Positions 26,181 to 33,909 of a stretch of DNA of 64,000 bases are shown here, in pieces. Source of the stretch: Streptomyces sp. col6 (GTDB lineage Bacteria > Actinomycetota > Actinomycetes > Streptomycetales > Streptomycetaceae). Location of the stretch: contig NZ_RDBL01000009.1 of NCBI RefSeq assembly GCF_008042035.1, forward strand, positions 271,079-335,078, read 5' to 3'. A program made the translations under genes and the position numbers. The notes beneath the pieces were generated by a model, which was given only the letters and a program-made list of their open reading frames with translations, searched no databases and was not told the origin of the DNA. Every line of letters begins with the position of its first letter. Position 1 is the stretch's first letter.

Positions 26181-28082
26181 ATGTCCCACGACAGTCCCCC
26201 GCGCCCCAGGGCGCGTGCCGCATGCGCCGCCCTGGCCATGGCCGTCGCGGCCATCGGCCTGGCCGGCAGCGGAACGGCCGCCCAGGCCGCCGACCCCACC
26301 GCGCAGGTATGGGTCACCACCCCCGACGGCGCGAAGAAGCTGTCCGCCGAGGGCACCGTCGCCTTCACGGGCTCGCCGCAGAGCGTCGACATCCGGGTCG
26401 ACGGCACCAGCAAGGGCCAGCGGTTCACCGGGGCGGGCGCCTCGGTCACCGGGGCCTCGGCCCATCTCATCCAGGGCCTGTCGCAGGACAAGCGCAACGC
26501 GCTGATGACCTCGCTGTTCTCGTCCGCCGGCGACGGGATCGGGCTCAGCTATCTGCGCCAGCCGCTCGGCAGCAGCGACTTCAACGCGGACAGCAGCCTC
26601 TACACCTACGAGGACAGTCCCGGGTCCTTCTCCATCGACCGGGACAAGGCCGAGATCATCCCGGTCCTGAAGCAGGCCACCTCCGTCAACCCGGCCATCC
26701 GCTTCATGGGCACCCCCTGGTCGCCGCCCGCCTGGATGAAGACGAACAACGCCCTCAACGGCGGCAGCCTCAAGCCGGAGAGCTATCAGGCGTACGCCGA
26801 CTACCTGGTCAAGGCGATCAAGGCGTACGGGCAGCAGGGCATCACACTGACGGACCTCACCGTCCAGAACGAGCCGGAGTTCGCGGCGAGTTACCCGTCG
26901 ATGACCATGACGTCCTCGCAGCAGGCGGACTTCTTCAAGGTGCTCGACCGCACACTGACGGCCGCGAACCTGCCGACGAACCTGCTGGCCTTCGACCACA
27001 ACTGGGACCACCCCAACTACCCGTTGGAGGTGTTCAACGGGACCCCGGGCATGAGCCGGGTCATCGGTGCGGCGTTCCACTGCTACGGCGGCAACCCCTC
27101 CGCCCAGCAGCAGGTCGTCAATGCCGGCAAGCGCGTCTTCTTCACGGAGTGCTCCGGCACCGAGAGCGCCGACCGGTCCACCACGTTCGCCGACACCCTC
27201 AAGTGGCACGCCGAGAACCTCGTCGTGCAGAACATGCGCAACGGCGGCGAGACCGTCGTCGACTGGAACCTGGCGCTCGACCAGAACGGCGGCCCCCACC
27301 AGGGCGGTTGCTCCGACCGCTGCAACGGGGTCGTGGAGATCGCGAACGGCAATGTGACGCGCAACGCCGAGTACTACGTGCTCGGGCACGTCGCCAAGTT
27401 CGTCAAGCCCGGTGCCACCCGCATCGGCTCCACCAGCCAGGGCAGCGGCGGCGTGGAGAACGTCGCCTTCCAGAACCCCGACGGCACCCGTGCCGCTTAC
27501 GTCGTCAACTCCGCCACGAGTTCCCAGCAGTTCTCGCTGACCGACAACGGCAGGTCACTCGTCTACACCCTGCCCGCCGGCGCGGTCGCCACCTTCGTGT
27601 GGAGCGGCACGGACGGCGGTACGACGGAGCCGCCCGCGGGCTCCATCGACTCGTCGGCCTGGTACCGCGTGAAGAACGCCAACAGCGGCGCCTGCCTCGA
27701 CGCCGCCGACTGGGGCACCGCCGACGGAACCGCCCTCCAGCAGTGGAGCTGCTCCACCGGCGCCAACCAGAGCTGGCAGTTCCGGCCCGCCGGCGACGGC
27801 ACCTACCAGGTCGTCAACCGGCACAACACGAAGGTGTGGGACGTCGACGGCGGACCCGGCGCCACGGCCGCCGGTACCAAGGTGCACCTGTGGTCGTACG
27901 TGGGCGGCACCAACCAGCAGTGGCGCGCCGAGCCCTCCGGCGCGGCCGGCCAGTTCCGTTTCGTCGCCCGCAACAGCGGCAAGTGCCTGGCCGTGGACGG
28001 GGCTTCCACGGCCAACGGGGCGCACCTGTCGCAGCAGCAGTGCGACGGATCGACGGCGCAGAGGTTCTCCCTGAACAGCTGA
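26181..28082 (+). CDS. Secreted GH30 glycosidase with C-terminal ricin-type lectin domain
   Basis: 633 residues. A Sec/Tat-type signal peptide ends at AAQAA near residue 38. The GH30 barrel (60-470) begins FTGAGASVTGASAHLI and has TPWSPPAWMKTN, acid/base Glu231 in TVQNEPEF, and nucleophile Glu323 in VFFTECSG. A short TTEPPAG linker leads to a beta-trefoil CBM13/ricin domain (about 492-633) with repeated Q-x-W/F motifs (QSWQF, QQWRA). GH30 includes glucosylceramidases, beta-1,6-glucanases and xylanases; subfamily not resolved. ATG 26181 has GGAG in the standard place. Confidence 0.92.
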   Translation: MSHDSPPRPRARAACAALAMAVAAIGLAGSGTAAQAADPTAQVWVTTPDGAKKLSAEGTVAFTGSPQSVDIRVDGTSKGQRFTGAGASVTGASAHLIQGLSQDKRNALMTSLFSSAGDGIGLSYLRQPLGSSDFNADSSLYTYEDSPGSFSIDRDKAEIIPVLKQATSVNPAIRFMGTPWSPPAWMKTNNALNGGSLKPESYQAYADYLVKAIKAYGQQGITLTDLTVQNEPEFAASYPSMTMTSSQQADFFKVLDRTLTAANLPTNLLAFDHNWDHPNYPLEVFNGTPGMSRVIGAAFHCYGGNPSAQQQVVNAGKRVFFTECSGTESADRSTTFADTLKWHAENLVVQNMRNGGETVVDWNLALDQNGGPHQGGCSDRCNGVVEIANGNVTRNAEYYVLGHVAKFVKPGATRIGSTSQGSGGVENVAFQNPDGTRAAYVVNSATSSQQFSLTDNGRSLVYTLPAGAVATFVWSGTDGGTTEPPAGSIDSSAWYRVKNANSGACLDAADWGTADGTALQQWSCSTGANQSWQFRPAGDGTYQVVNRHNTKVWDVDGGPGATAAGTKVHLWSYVGGTNQQWRAEPSGAAGQFRFVARNSGKCLAVDGASTANGAHLSQQQCDGSTAQRFSLNS

Positions 28083-28124
28083 GCCGCCCGGCCCCGCCCG
28101 ACCGGGGCCGGGAGAACCGTGCGG

Positions 28125-28155
28125 CGCCCCCGCGAGCGGTCTGCTCGCGGGGGCG
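28125..28155 (+). terminator. Hairpin terminator after GH30 gene
   Basis: Perfect 13-bp arms (28125-28137 and 28143-28155) with a 5-base loop, starting 43 bp past the GH30 stop codon and before the next gene on the same strand. Confidence 0.8.
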
Positions 28156-28235
28156 TCGCGCGTCCCCCGGGCGCGGGCGCCGCCGCATAGGTGCGAGGAT
28201 GCCGCCGCATGGTCCACGGAGGAGCGGAGCAGGAC

Positions 28236-29096
28236 ATGGAACTGACGATCGTGGTGCAGAACCTGGCACACGGAGGGCTGCGCAACGGCGTGGGTGACCC
28301 GGAGAACCGGTGGCCCCGACTGGCTGAGCGGATAAGGAGTGCGGGCACACCCGACCTGGTGCTCCTGCAAGAGGCGGCCGACTGGGGGAAGTACGGTCAC
28401 CGGCAGTTGGGGCAGGCGATGCGGGACCTGGACATGGACGCCCTGCCGCTTCCGCCGTGCGGTTCCGGGATGCCGCCGGCCGTGCTGTACCGGCGCGAGA
28501 CGGTCGGCCGGTGGCTCAACTGGAACACCGACTTCGCGCAGGAGACGTTGCACGGCTTCGGTGTCGCCGTGTTCGACGTCGGCCTGCCCGCCCCGCTCGC
28601 GGTCGTATCGGCGCACCTGAATCCGTTCGTCGCCGACAAGGCGCGCGACGAGGCGAAGCTGATGGCGACCCGGGCGCTGCGCTACGGCCCGTACGGCATC
28701 GTGGCCGGCGACATGAACTACCCGCCGGCGGACCCGGACAGCCCCGCCCCCGACTACGCGGCGATGCTGCCGTACAACCGGTCGGCCCGGACCCGGCTGC
28801 CCTCCGAGTCGGGCGGACGGCTGGTGCCCGACCGCCGGGTGACGGAGGTACTGGCGTACACGGGCTTCGTCGACGCGGCGGCCAGGCTGTACGAGGAGCG
28901 GGGCGAGAAGGAGCTGCTGCGCAGGACCGCGTCGGACGACCGGATCGACCAGCTCTGGGTGTCGGCACCGCTGCGCGACACCGTGGTGGACTACGCCCTG
29001 CTGGACACCCCGGAGGGCGCGTCGGACCACCACGGCCTCGTGGTGCGGCTGGACCTCGGCCGCGCGGCCCGCGACAACGTGTGGGAGTACCGGTAA
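28236..29096 (+). CDS. Endonuclease/exonuclease/phosphatase (EEP)-fold protein
   Basis: 286 residues. EEP catalytic motifs appear in order: N in VVQNLAHGG, E in LLQEAADWG, HLN in VSAHLNPF, GDMN in GIVAGDMNYPP, DRID in SDDRIDQLW, and SDHHG near the end. These are the Mg-dependent phosphodiesterase residues of DNase I, AP endonucleases and sphingomyelinases. There is no signal peptide, so it acts inside the cell; substrate unknown. ATG 28236 has GGAGCGGAG upstream and begins at the first core strand, so it is preferred to 28209. Confidence 0.85.
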   Translation: MELTIVVQNLAHGGLRNGVGDPENRWPRLAERIRSAGTPDLVLLQEAADWGKYGHRQLGQAMRDLDMDALPLPPCGSGMPPAVLYRRETVGRWLNWNTDFAQETLHGFGVAVFDVGLPAPLAVVSAHLNPFVADKARDEAKLMATRALRYGPYGIVAGDMNYPPADPDSPAPDYAAMLPYNRSARTRLPSESGGRLVPDRRVTEVLAYTGFVDAAARLYEERGEKELLRRTASDDRIDQLWVSAPLRDTVVDYALLDTPEGASDHHGLVVRLDLGRAARDNVWEYR

Positions 29097-29099
29097 CGG

Positions 29100-29387
29100 T
29101 CAGCCGAGACCGCGGTGGGCGGCCCACAGGGTGCCGGCGCGGCTCGCCGCGTCGGCGACCAGGGCCGCCAGTTCCGGCCGGTCCGGCACCGGGAACGACA
29201 CATAGGCGCCCCGCCCGCCCTCCACCGGCCGTCCGTACGCCTTCACGGCGAGGTGGCCGTCGGGGAGGAGGCGGACGTTGAGGGTGCTGAGGAGGAACGT
29301 GGTGTCGCGCCGGGTGTCGGTCCAGCGCAGGTCCGGCGGGACCGTGACGTTGATCGCCAACGCGCTCACTTCCAGATCGCTGCTCAT
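29100..29387 (-). CDS. Small uncharacterised protein
   Basis: 95 residues, soluble, mixed alpha/beta (ALAINVTVPPDLRWTDTRRDTTFLLSTLNVRLLPDGHLAVKAYGRPV). I do not recognise a family. It converges on the EEP gene with 3 bp between stops. ATG 29387 is chosen as the first start followed by protein-like sequence; the longer frame to 29435 starts with an arginine-rich stretch lying over the promoter region of the furan operon. Confidence 0.6.
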   Translation of the reverse strand: MSSDLEVSALAINVTVPPDLRWTDTRRDTTFLLSTLNVRLLPDGHLAVKAYGRPVEGGRGAYVSFPVPDRPELAALVADAASRAGTLWAAHRGLG

Positions 29388-29557
29388 CCCCGCATGATCC
29401 CACGGTGCTTCCCTGCGCCGGGGTGTGCGGCGCATTGCGCGTGAGGGCCGTGCTCCCGGGGGGTCCCGCGCGCTCTACCGGGGCCCGTGGGCGGCGGAAA
29501 TGATGAGCACACCGCAGGTCGACGAGGTGATCCGCACCTCAGCGGTGGAAGGAGCCC

Positions 29558-30316
29558 ATGGTGTTGCTTCTCATCTCTCCGGACAGCGTCGAGGAAGCCG
29601 TCGACTGTGCGAAGGCGGCGGAGTACCTCGACATCGTCGATGTGAAGAAGCCCGACGAAGGGTCGCTCGGCGCCAACTTCCCCTGGGTGATCAGGGAGAT
29701 CCGGGAAGCCGTGCCGGCCGGCAAGCCGGTGTCCGCGACCGTCGGAGACGTCCCGTACAAGCCCGGCACGGTGGCGCAGGCGGCGCTGGGTGCCGCCGTC
29801 TCCGGGGCCACGTACATCAAGGTGGGGCTCTACGGGTGCACCACGCCCGACCAGGGGATCGACGTCATGCGGGCGGTCGTGCGGGCGGTGAAGGACTACC
29901 GTCCCGAAGCACTGGTCGTCGCCTCGGGGTATGCCGACGCCCACCGCGTCGGGTGCGTCAACCCGCTCGCCCTGCCCGACATCGCGGCCCGGTCCGGCGC
30001 CGACGCGGCCATGCTCGACACCGCCATCAAGGACGGGACGCGGCTGTTCGACCACGTACCGCCGGACGTCTGCGCCGAGTTCGTCGGGCTCGCCCACGCC
30101 TCCGGTCTGCTCGCCGCCCTCGCGGGCAGCGTCAAGCAGGCCGACCTGGCGACGCTGACCCGGATCGGGACGGACATCGTGGGTGTGCGCGGGGCGGTCT
30201 GCGAGGGCGGCGACCGCAACGCCGGACGGATCCAGCCCCATCTGGTGGCCGCGTTCCGGGCGGAGATGGACCGGCACGCCCGGGAGCACGCGGCCGGCGT
30301 CACCGTCGCGGGCTGA
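29558..30316 (+). CDS. (5-formylfuran-3-yl)methyl phosphate synthase-like enzyme (MfnB/DUF556 family)
   Basis: 252 residues, TIM-barrel aldolase-like. In methanogens MfnB condenses two glyceraldehyde-3-phosphates to a furan phosphate, the first step to methanofuran. Here [22 protein letters not shown] carries Asp28-x-Lys30 and [16 protein letters not shown] carries Asp154 and Lys158, matching by spacing the two Asp/Lys pairs I recall for the archaeal enzyme; [18 protein letters not shown] is also family sequence. GGAAGGAG sits ideally before ATG 29558. It heads a tight four-gene operon of redox enzymes and a methyltransferase, which points to a small furan natural product rather than methanofuran. 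Substrate and product are inference. Confidence 0.85.
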   Translation: MVLLLISPDSVEEAVDCAKAAEYLDIVDVKKPDEGSLGANFPWVIREIREAVPAGKPVSATVGDVPYKPGTVAQAALGAAVSGATYIKVGLYGCTTPDQGIDVMRAVVRAVKDYRPEALVVASGYADAHRVGCVNPLALPDIAARSGADAAMLDTAIKDGTRLFDHVPPDVCAEFVGLAHASGLLAALAGSVKQADLATLTRIGTDIVGVRGAVCEGGDRNAGRIQPHLVAAFRAEMDRHAREHAAGVTVAG

Positions 30317-30322
30317 CCGCCG

Positions 30323-31732
30323 GTGCCGGCCTTCGATGCGGTGGCCGGGGCTCACGCGCCCGGCCGGACCGCCGGGTTCGCCGTCGTCGACCCGGCCACC
30401 GGGGAGACCTTCGGCGAGGCCCCCGACATGCGCCCGGACGAACTGGACGCGGTGATCGGCCGGGCCCACCGGGCCTGGCCCGGCTGGCGGGCCGACCCCG
30501 CCGCCCGGACCCACGCGCTGCTCGGCGCGGCCGACGCCGTGGAAGCGGCGGGCGACAACCTCGCTCGGCTGCTCACCCGGGAACAGGGCAAACCACTGTC
30601 CGAGTCGTACGCGGAGACCGCCCGCACGGCGGCCCGGCTGCGGTACTTCGCGGAGCTGGCGCCGAGGACCAGGCGGATCAGCGACGGCCGGCCCGTGCGC
30701 AGCGAGATCCGCTGGCGTTCGCTGGGGCCCGTCGCCGCGATCGTCCCGTGGAACTTCCCGCTGCAACTGGCGGCGGCGAAGTTCGCGCCCGCGCTCGCGG
30801 CGGGCAACACCGTGGTCCTCAAACCGTCCCCCTTCACCCCGCTCGCCACCCGGCTGCTGGGGTCCGTCCTCGCCGCCGTCCTGCCCGAGGACGTACTGAC
30901 CGTCGTCACCGGACGCGAACCGCTCGGTGCGCGGCTGGCCTCCCATCCGGGCATCCGGCACGTCACCTTCACCGGTTCGGTGCCCACCGGGCGGGCGGTC
31001 GCCGAGGGGGCGGCGGCCTCCCTCGCCCGGGTCACCCTGGAACTGGGCGGCAACGACGCGGCGGTCCTGCTGGACGACGTCGATGTGGAGGGGATCGCGG
31101 ACCGGCTGTTCTGGGCCGCGTTCCGCAACTGCGGGCAGGTCTGCATGGCGGTGAAGCGCGTGTACGCCCCCGCCCGGCTGCACGCGGACGTGGTCGAGGC
31201 GCTCGCCCGGCGGGCGAAGTCCGTCGCCGTCGGCAGCGGGCTGGACCCGGCGACCCGGCTGGGCCCCGTCAACAACGCCCCGCAGCTGGCACGCGTGGAG
31301 GAGGTCACCGAACGGGCGCTGGCGGACGGAGCCAGGGCCGCGGCCGGCGGCCACCGGCTGGACGGACCGGGCTATTTCTTCGCTCCGACGATCCTCACCG
31401 ATGTCCCGCCCTCCAGCGCGGTGGTGACGCAGGAGCAGTTCGGGCCGGTGCTGCCGGTGCTGCCGTACGGGAGCCTCGACGAGGCCGTGGACGCGGCCAA
31501 CGGCACGGGCTTCGGGCTCGGCGGCTCCGTCTGGGGCACCGACCTGGACCGGGCCGAGGCGGTCGCGGACCAGCTGGAGTGCGGGACGGCCTGGATCAAC
31601 CATCACGCCGAGTTGTCCCTCGCCCAGCCCTTCGCCGGGATCAAGGACAGCGGGGTCGGCGTGGCGGGCGGGCCGTGGGGGCTGTACGGCAACCTGCGCC
31701 CGTTCGTCGTCCATCGCCCGGAGGACGCATGA
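30323..31732 (+). CDS. NAD(P)-dependent aldehyde dehydrogenase
   Basis: 469 residues, complete ALDH. Motifs: cofactor-binding WNFPLQLAAAKFAPALAAGNTVVLKPS, Rossmann FTGSVPTGR, general base Glu in RVTLELGGND and nucleophile Cys in RNCGQVCMAVKR. GTG 30323 lies 6 bp after the MfnB-like gene and the stop overlaps the ATG of the alcohol dehydrogenase. In a furan pathway it would oxidise a furfural-type aldehyde to the acid; this role is inferred from context only. Confidence 0.92.
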   Translation: MPAFDAVAGAHAPGRTAGFAVVDPATGETFGEAPDMRPDELDAVIGRAHRAWPGWRADPAARTHALLGAADAVEAAGDNLARLLTREQGKPLSESYAETARTAARLRYFAELAPRTRRISDGRPVRSEIRWRSLGPVAAIVPWNFPLQLAAAKFAPALAAGNTVVLKPSPFTPLATRLLGSVLAAVLPEDVLTVVTGREPLGARLASHPGIRHVTFTGSVPTGRAVAEGAAASLARVTLELGGNDAAVLLDDVDVEGIADRLFWAAFRNCGQVCMAVKRVYAPARLHADVVEALARRAKSVAVGSGLDPATRLGPVNNAPQLARVEEVTERALADGARAAAGGHRLDGPGYFFAPTILTDVPPSSAVVTQEQFGPVLPVLPYGSLDEAVDAANGTGFGLGGSVWGTDLDRAEAVADQLECGTAWINHHAELSLAQPFAGIKDSGVGVAGGPWGLYGNLRPFVVHRPEDA

Positions 31733-32841
31733 CGACGAGATTCCGGGCGGCGGTGCTGCGCGCGTACGAGGAGCCGTTCGCGGTCGAGGACGTCGTCCTG
31801 GACACGGAACCGGCGCCGGGCGAGATCCTGGTCGAGATCGCGGGCGCCGGGATGTGCCGGACGGATCTCGCGGTACGGCGGTCGGCCGGCCGCAGTCCGT
31901 TGCCCGCGGTCCTCGGCCACGAGGGGGCCGGGGTCGTCGTCCGGACGGGCGGCAGCCCGGACACGCAGATCGGTGTCGGCGACCACGTCGTGCTGAGCTT
32001 CGACTCCTGCGGGCACTGCCGGAACTGCCGGGGCGCGGCCCCCGCGTACTGCGACTCCTTCGCCGCCCTCAACCTCTTCGGAGGGCGGGCGGACGAGCCG
32101 CCCCGGCTGACCGGCGCGGACGGAAAGGCGCTGGCTCCCCGGTGGTTCGGCCAGTCGTCCTTCGCCGAGTACGCGCTCGTGTCCGCCCGTAATGCCGTGC
32201 GCGTGGACCCGGCGCTGCCCGTGGAACTGCTCGGGCCGCTCGGCTGCGGCTTCCTCACCGGAGCCGGGGCGGTGCTGAACACCTTCCGCGCCGGACCCGG
32301 CGACACGCTGCTGGTGCTCGGGGCCGGGGCGGTGGGGCTGGCCGCCGTCATGGCGGCGGGAGCGGCCGGTGTGCCGGTCGTGGCGGTGGACCGGTATCCG
32401 AGGCGGCTGGAGCTCGCCGAACGGTTCGGCGCGGTCCCGCTCGCCGCCGACGCGTCCGGGCTGCCGGAGCGCGTCCGCCGGCTGACCGACGGCGGCGCGC
32501 GGTACGCGCTCGACACGACGGCGTCGCCGCCGCTCATCAACGACGCGCTCCGGGCACTGCGCCCGACCGGCATCCTGGGCCTGGTGGCGCGCCTGCACAG
32601 CGCGCTGCCGCTGGAACCGGGGACGCTGGACCGGGGCCGGAGCGTCCGCCACATCTGCGAGGGGGACGCGGTGCCGGGGCTGCTGATCCCCGTACTGACG
32701 CGGCTGTGGCAGGCCGGCCGCTTCCCTTTCGACCAGCTGATCCGCACCTATCCCCTGGCCGACATCAACGAGGCCGAACGCGACTGCGAGGCGGGCCGGG
32801 TGGTCAAACCCGTCCTGCTCCCGGAGGGAAGAACCCGATGA
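31729..32841 (+). CDS. Zinc-dependent alcohol dehydrogenase (aryl-alcohol type)
   Basis: 370 residues, medium-chain dehydrogenase. Catalytic zinc ligands are in AGMCRTDLAV and VLGHEGAGVV; structural zinc is held by SCGHCRNCRGAAPAYC; the Rossmann fold has LLVLGAGAVGLAAVMAAGA. The long substrate loop (FAALNLFGGRADEPPRLTGADGKA) resembles benzyl/aryl-alcohol dehydrogenases, suited to a hydroxymethyl-furan substrate. ATGA overlaps couple it to the genes on both sides. Confidence 0.92.
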   Translation: MTTRFRAAVLRAYEEPFAVEDVVLDTEPAPGEILVEIAGAGMCRTDLAVRRSAGRSPLPAVLGHEGAGVVVRTGGSPDTQIGVGDHVVLSFDSCGHCRNCRGAAPAYCDSFAALNLFGGRADEPPRLTGADGKALAPRWFGQSSFAEYALVSARNAVRVDPALPVELLGPLGCGFLTGAGAVLNTFRAGPGDTLLVLGAGAVGLAAVMAAGAAGVPVVAVDRYPRRLELAERFGAVPLAADASGLPERVRRLTDGGARYALDTTASPPLINDALRALRPTGILGLVARLHSALPLEPGTLDRGRSVRHICEGDAVPGLLIPVLTRLWQAGRFPFDQLIRTYPLADINEAERDCEAGRVVKPVLLPEGRTR

Positions 32842-33755
32842 ACGAGGCAATCGGCACCACGGAATCACCACGGCCGGACACGGAGGGGGTGGACGGGGGC
32901 GTGGGCCTGACCGCACTGCTGGTCGCCGCCTCCCGGGCGATCGAGAGTAACCGCCGCGACAGCCTGGCCCAGGACGTCTACGCCGAGCACTTCGTACGGG
33001 CCGCACCGGCGTGCGCCGAGTGGCCGGTGCGTATCGAGCAGGTCCCGGACGGGGACGACAACGCTCTGTGGGGGCGGTTCGCCCGCTACTTCGGTCTGCG
33101 CACCCGGGTCCTCGACGACTTCGTCGTACGGTCGGTGCTCACCGGGGCCCGCCAAGTGGTGCTGCTGGGAGCCGGTTTGGACACCCGGGCGTTCCGGCTG
33201 GACTGGCCGTCCGACTGTGTTTTCTTCGAGATCGACCGGGCCGGTGTGCTCGCGTTCAAGCACCAGGTGCTGACGGAACTGTCCGCCGCGCCGAGGGTGA
33301 AACGCGTGCTGGTTCCGGTCGATCTGCGCGATGACTGGGTCTCCGCGCTGACGAGTTCGGGCTTCGACCCGGCCGCGCCGAGCATCTGGCTGGCGGAGGG
33401 CCTGCTGTTCTATCTTCCGGGCCCCGCCGAGACGTATCTCGTGGACACCGTGGACCTGCTGGCCACCGAGGGCAGCGCCCTGGCCTTCGAGGCGAAGCTG
33501 GAGGCGGACCTCATGGCGTACCGCGACAGCGCGATCTACACGGCGACGCGGGAACAGATCGGCATCGACCTGCTCGACCTCTTCGACAAGGGCCCGCGTC
33601 CCGACTCGGCGGGCCGCCTCGCCGCCCGGGGCTGGTCCGCGTCGACGCACACACCGTTCGAGTTCACCCGGCGGCACGGACGCGGTCCGCTGCCGGAGCC
33701 GAACGACGCGCTGGAGGGAAACCGGTGGGTGTTCGCGTACCGGAGACGGAGGTGA
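32838..33755 (+). CDS. Class I SAM-dependent methyltransferase (LCM/Ppm1-like, TIGR00027-type)
   Basis: 305 residues. Motif I is VVLLGAGLDTRAFRLDW, then VFFEIDRAGVLAFK (ribose-binding acid) and WLAEGLLFYLPGPAETYLVDTV. The N-terminal VGLTALLVAASRAIESNRRDSLAQDVYAEHFV is the usual pre-core segment (S-R-x-x-E...R-x-D-x-L) of the leucine-carboxyl-methyltransferase-like group, some of which methylate carboxylic acids. It is the last gene of the furan-type operon (ATGA overlap at 32838), so O-methylation of a furan acid or alcohol is a reasonable guess. Confidence 0.9.
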   Translation: MNEAIGTTESPRPDTEGVDGGVGLTALLVAASRAIESNRRDSLAQDVYAEHFVRAAPACAEWPVRIEQVPDGDDNALWGRFARYFGLRTRVLDDFVVRSVLTGARQVVLLGAGLDTRAFRLDWPSDCVFFEIDRAGVLAFKHQVLTELSAAPRVKRVLVPVDLRDDWVSALTSSGFDPAAPSIWLAEGLLFYLPGPAETYLVDTVDLLATEGSALAFEAKLEADLMAYRDSAIYTATREQIGIDLLDLFDKGPRPDSAGRLAARGWSASTHTPFEFTRRHGRGPLPEPNDALEGNRWVFAYRRRR

Positions 33756-33758
33756 GGG

Positions 33759-33890
33759 CTACGGCAACTCGCTTGTGAGCCAGACGACTTCGCCGTTCTC
33801 ATCCATGGACAGGTGATCCCGTACGAAGTCGAGCTTCTCCAGGACGCGGAGTGAGGGGGCGTTCCACGTGGCGACGGCCGCCCCCCGCTC
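33759..33890 (-). pseudogene. C-terminal stub of a GNAT acetyltransferase
   Basis: About 43 residues on the minus strand, reading RGAAVATWNAPSLRVLEKLD, then FVRDHLSMDENG and EVVWLTSELP before a stop. The N-x-x-S-x-R-V-L-E-K-L motif is the last helix of GNAT N-acetyltransferases. Nothing upstream continues the domain: the uvrA-like gene ends at 33910, so the first 100 or more residues have been lost. A deletion relic. Confidence 0.6.
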
Positions 33891-33909
33891 CCGCGAGGGT
33901 CCTCCCGGC

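Noticed and set aside
29425..32841. A 1138-codon open frame on the + strand across the furan operon
   Set aside because: Only its last 370 codons (from ATG 31729) are a real gene, the zinc alcohol dehydrogenase; the earlier part is an arginine/glycine-rich out-of-frame reading of the MfnB-like and ALDH genes.
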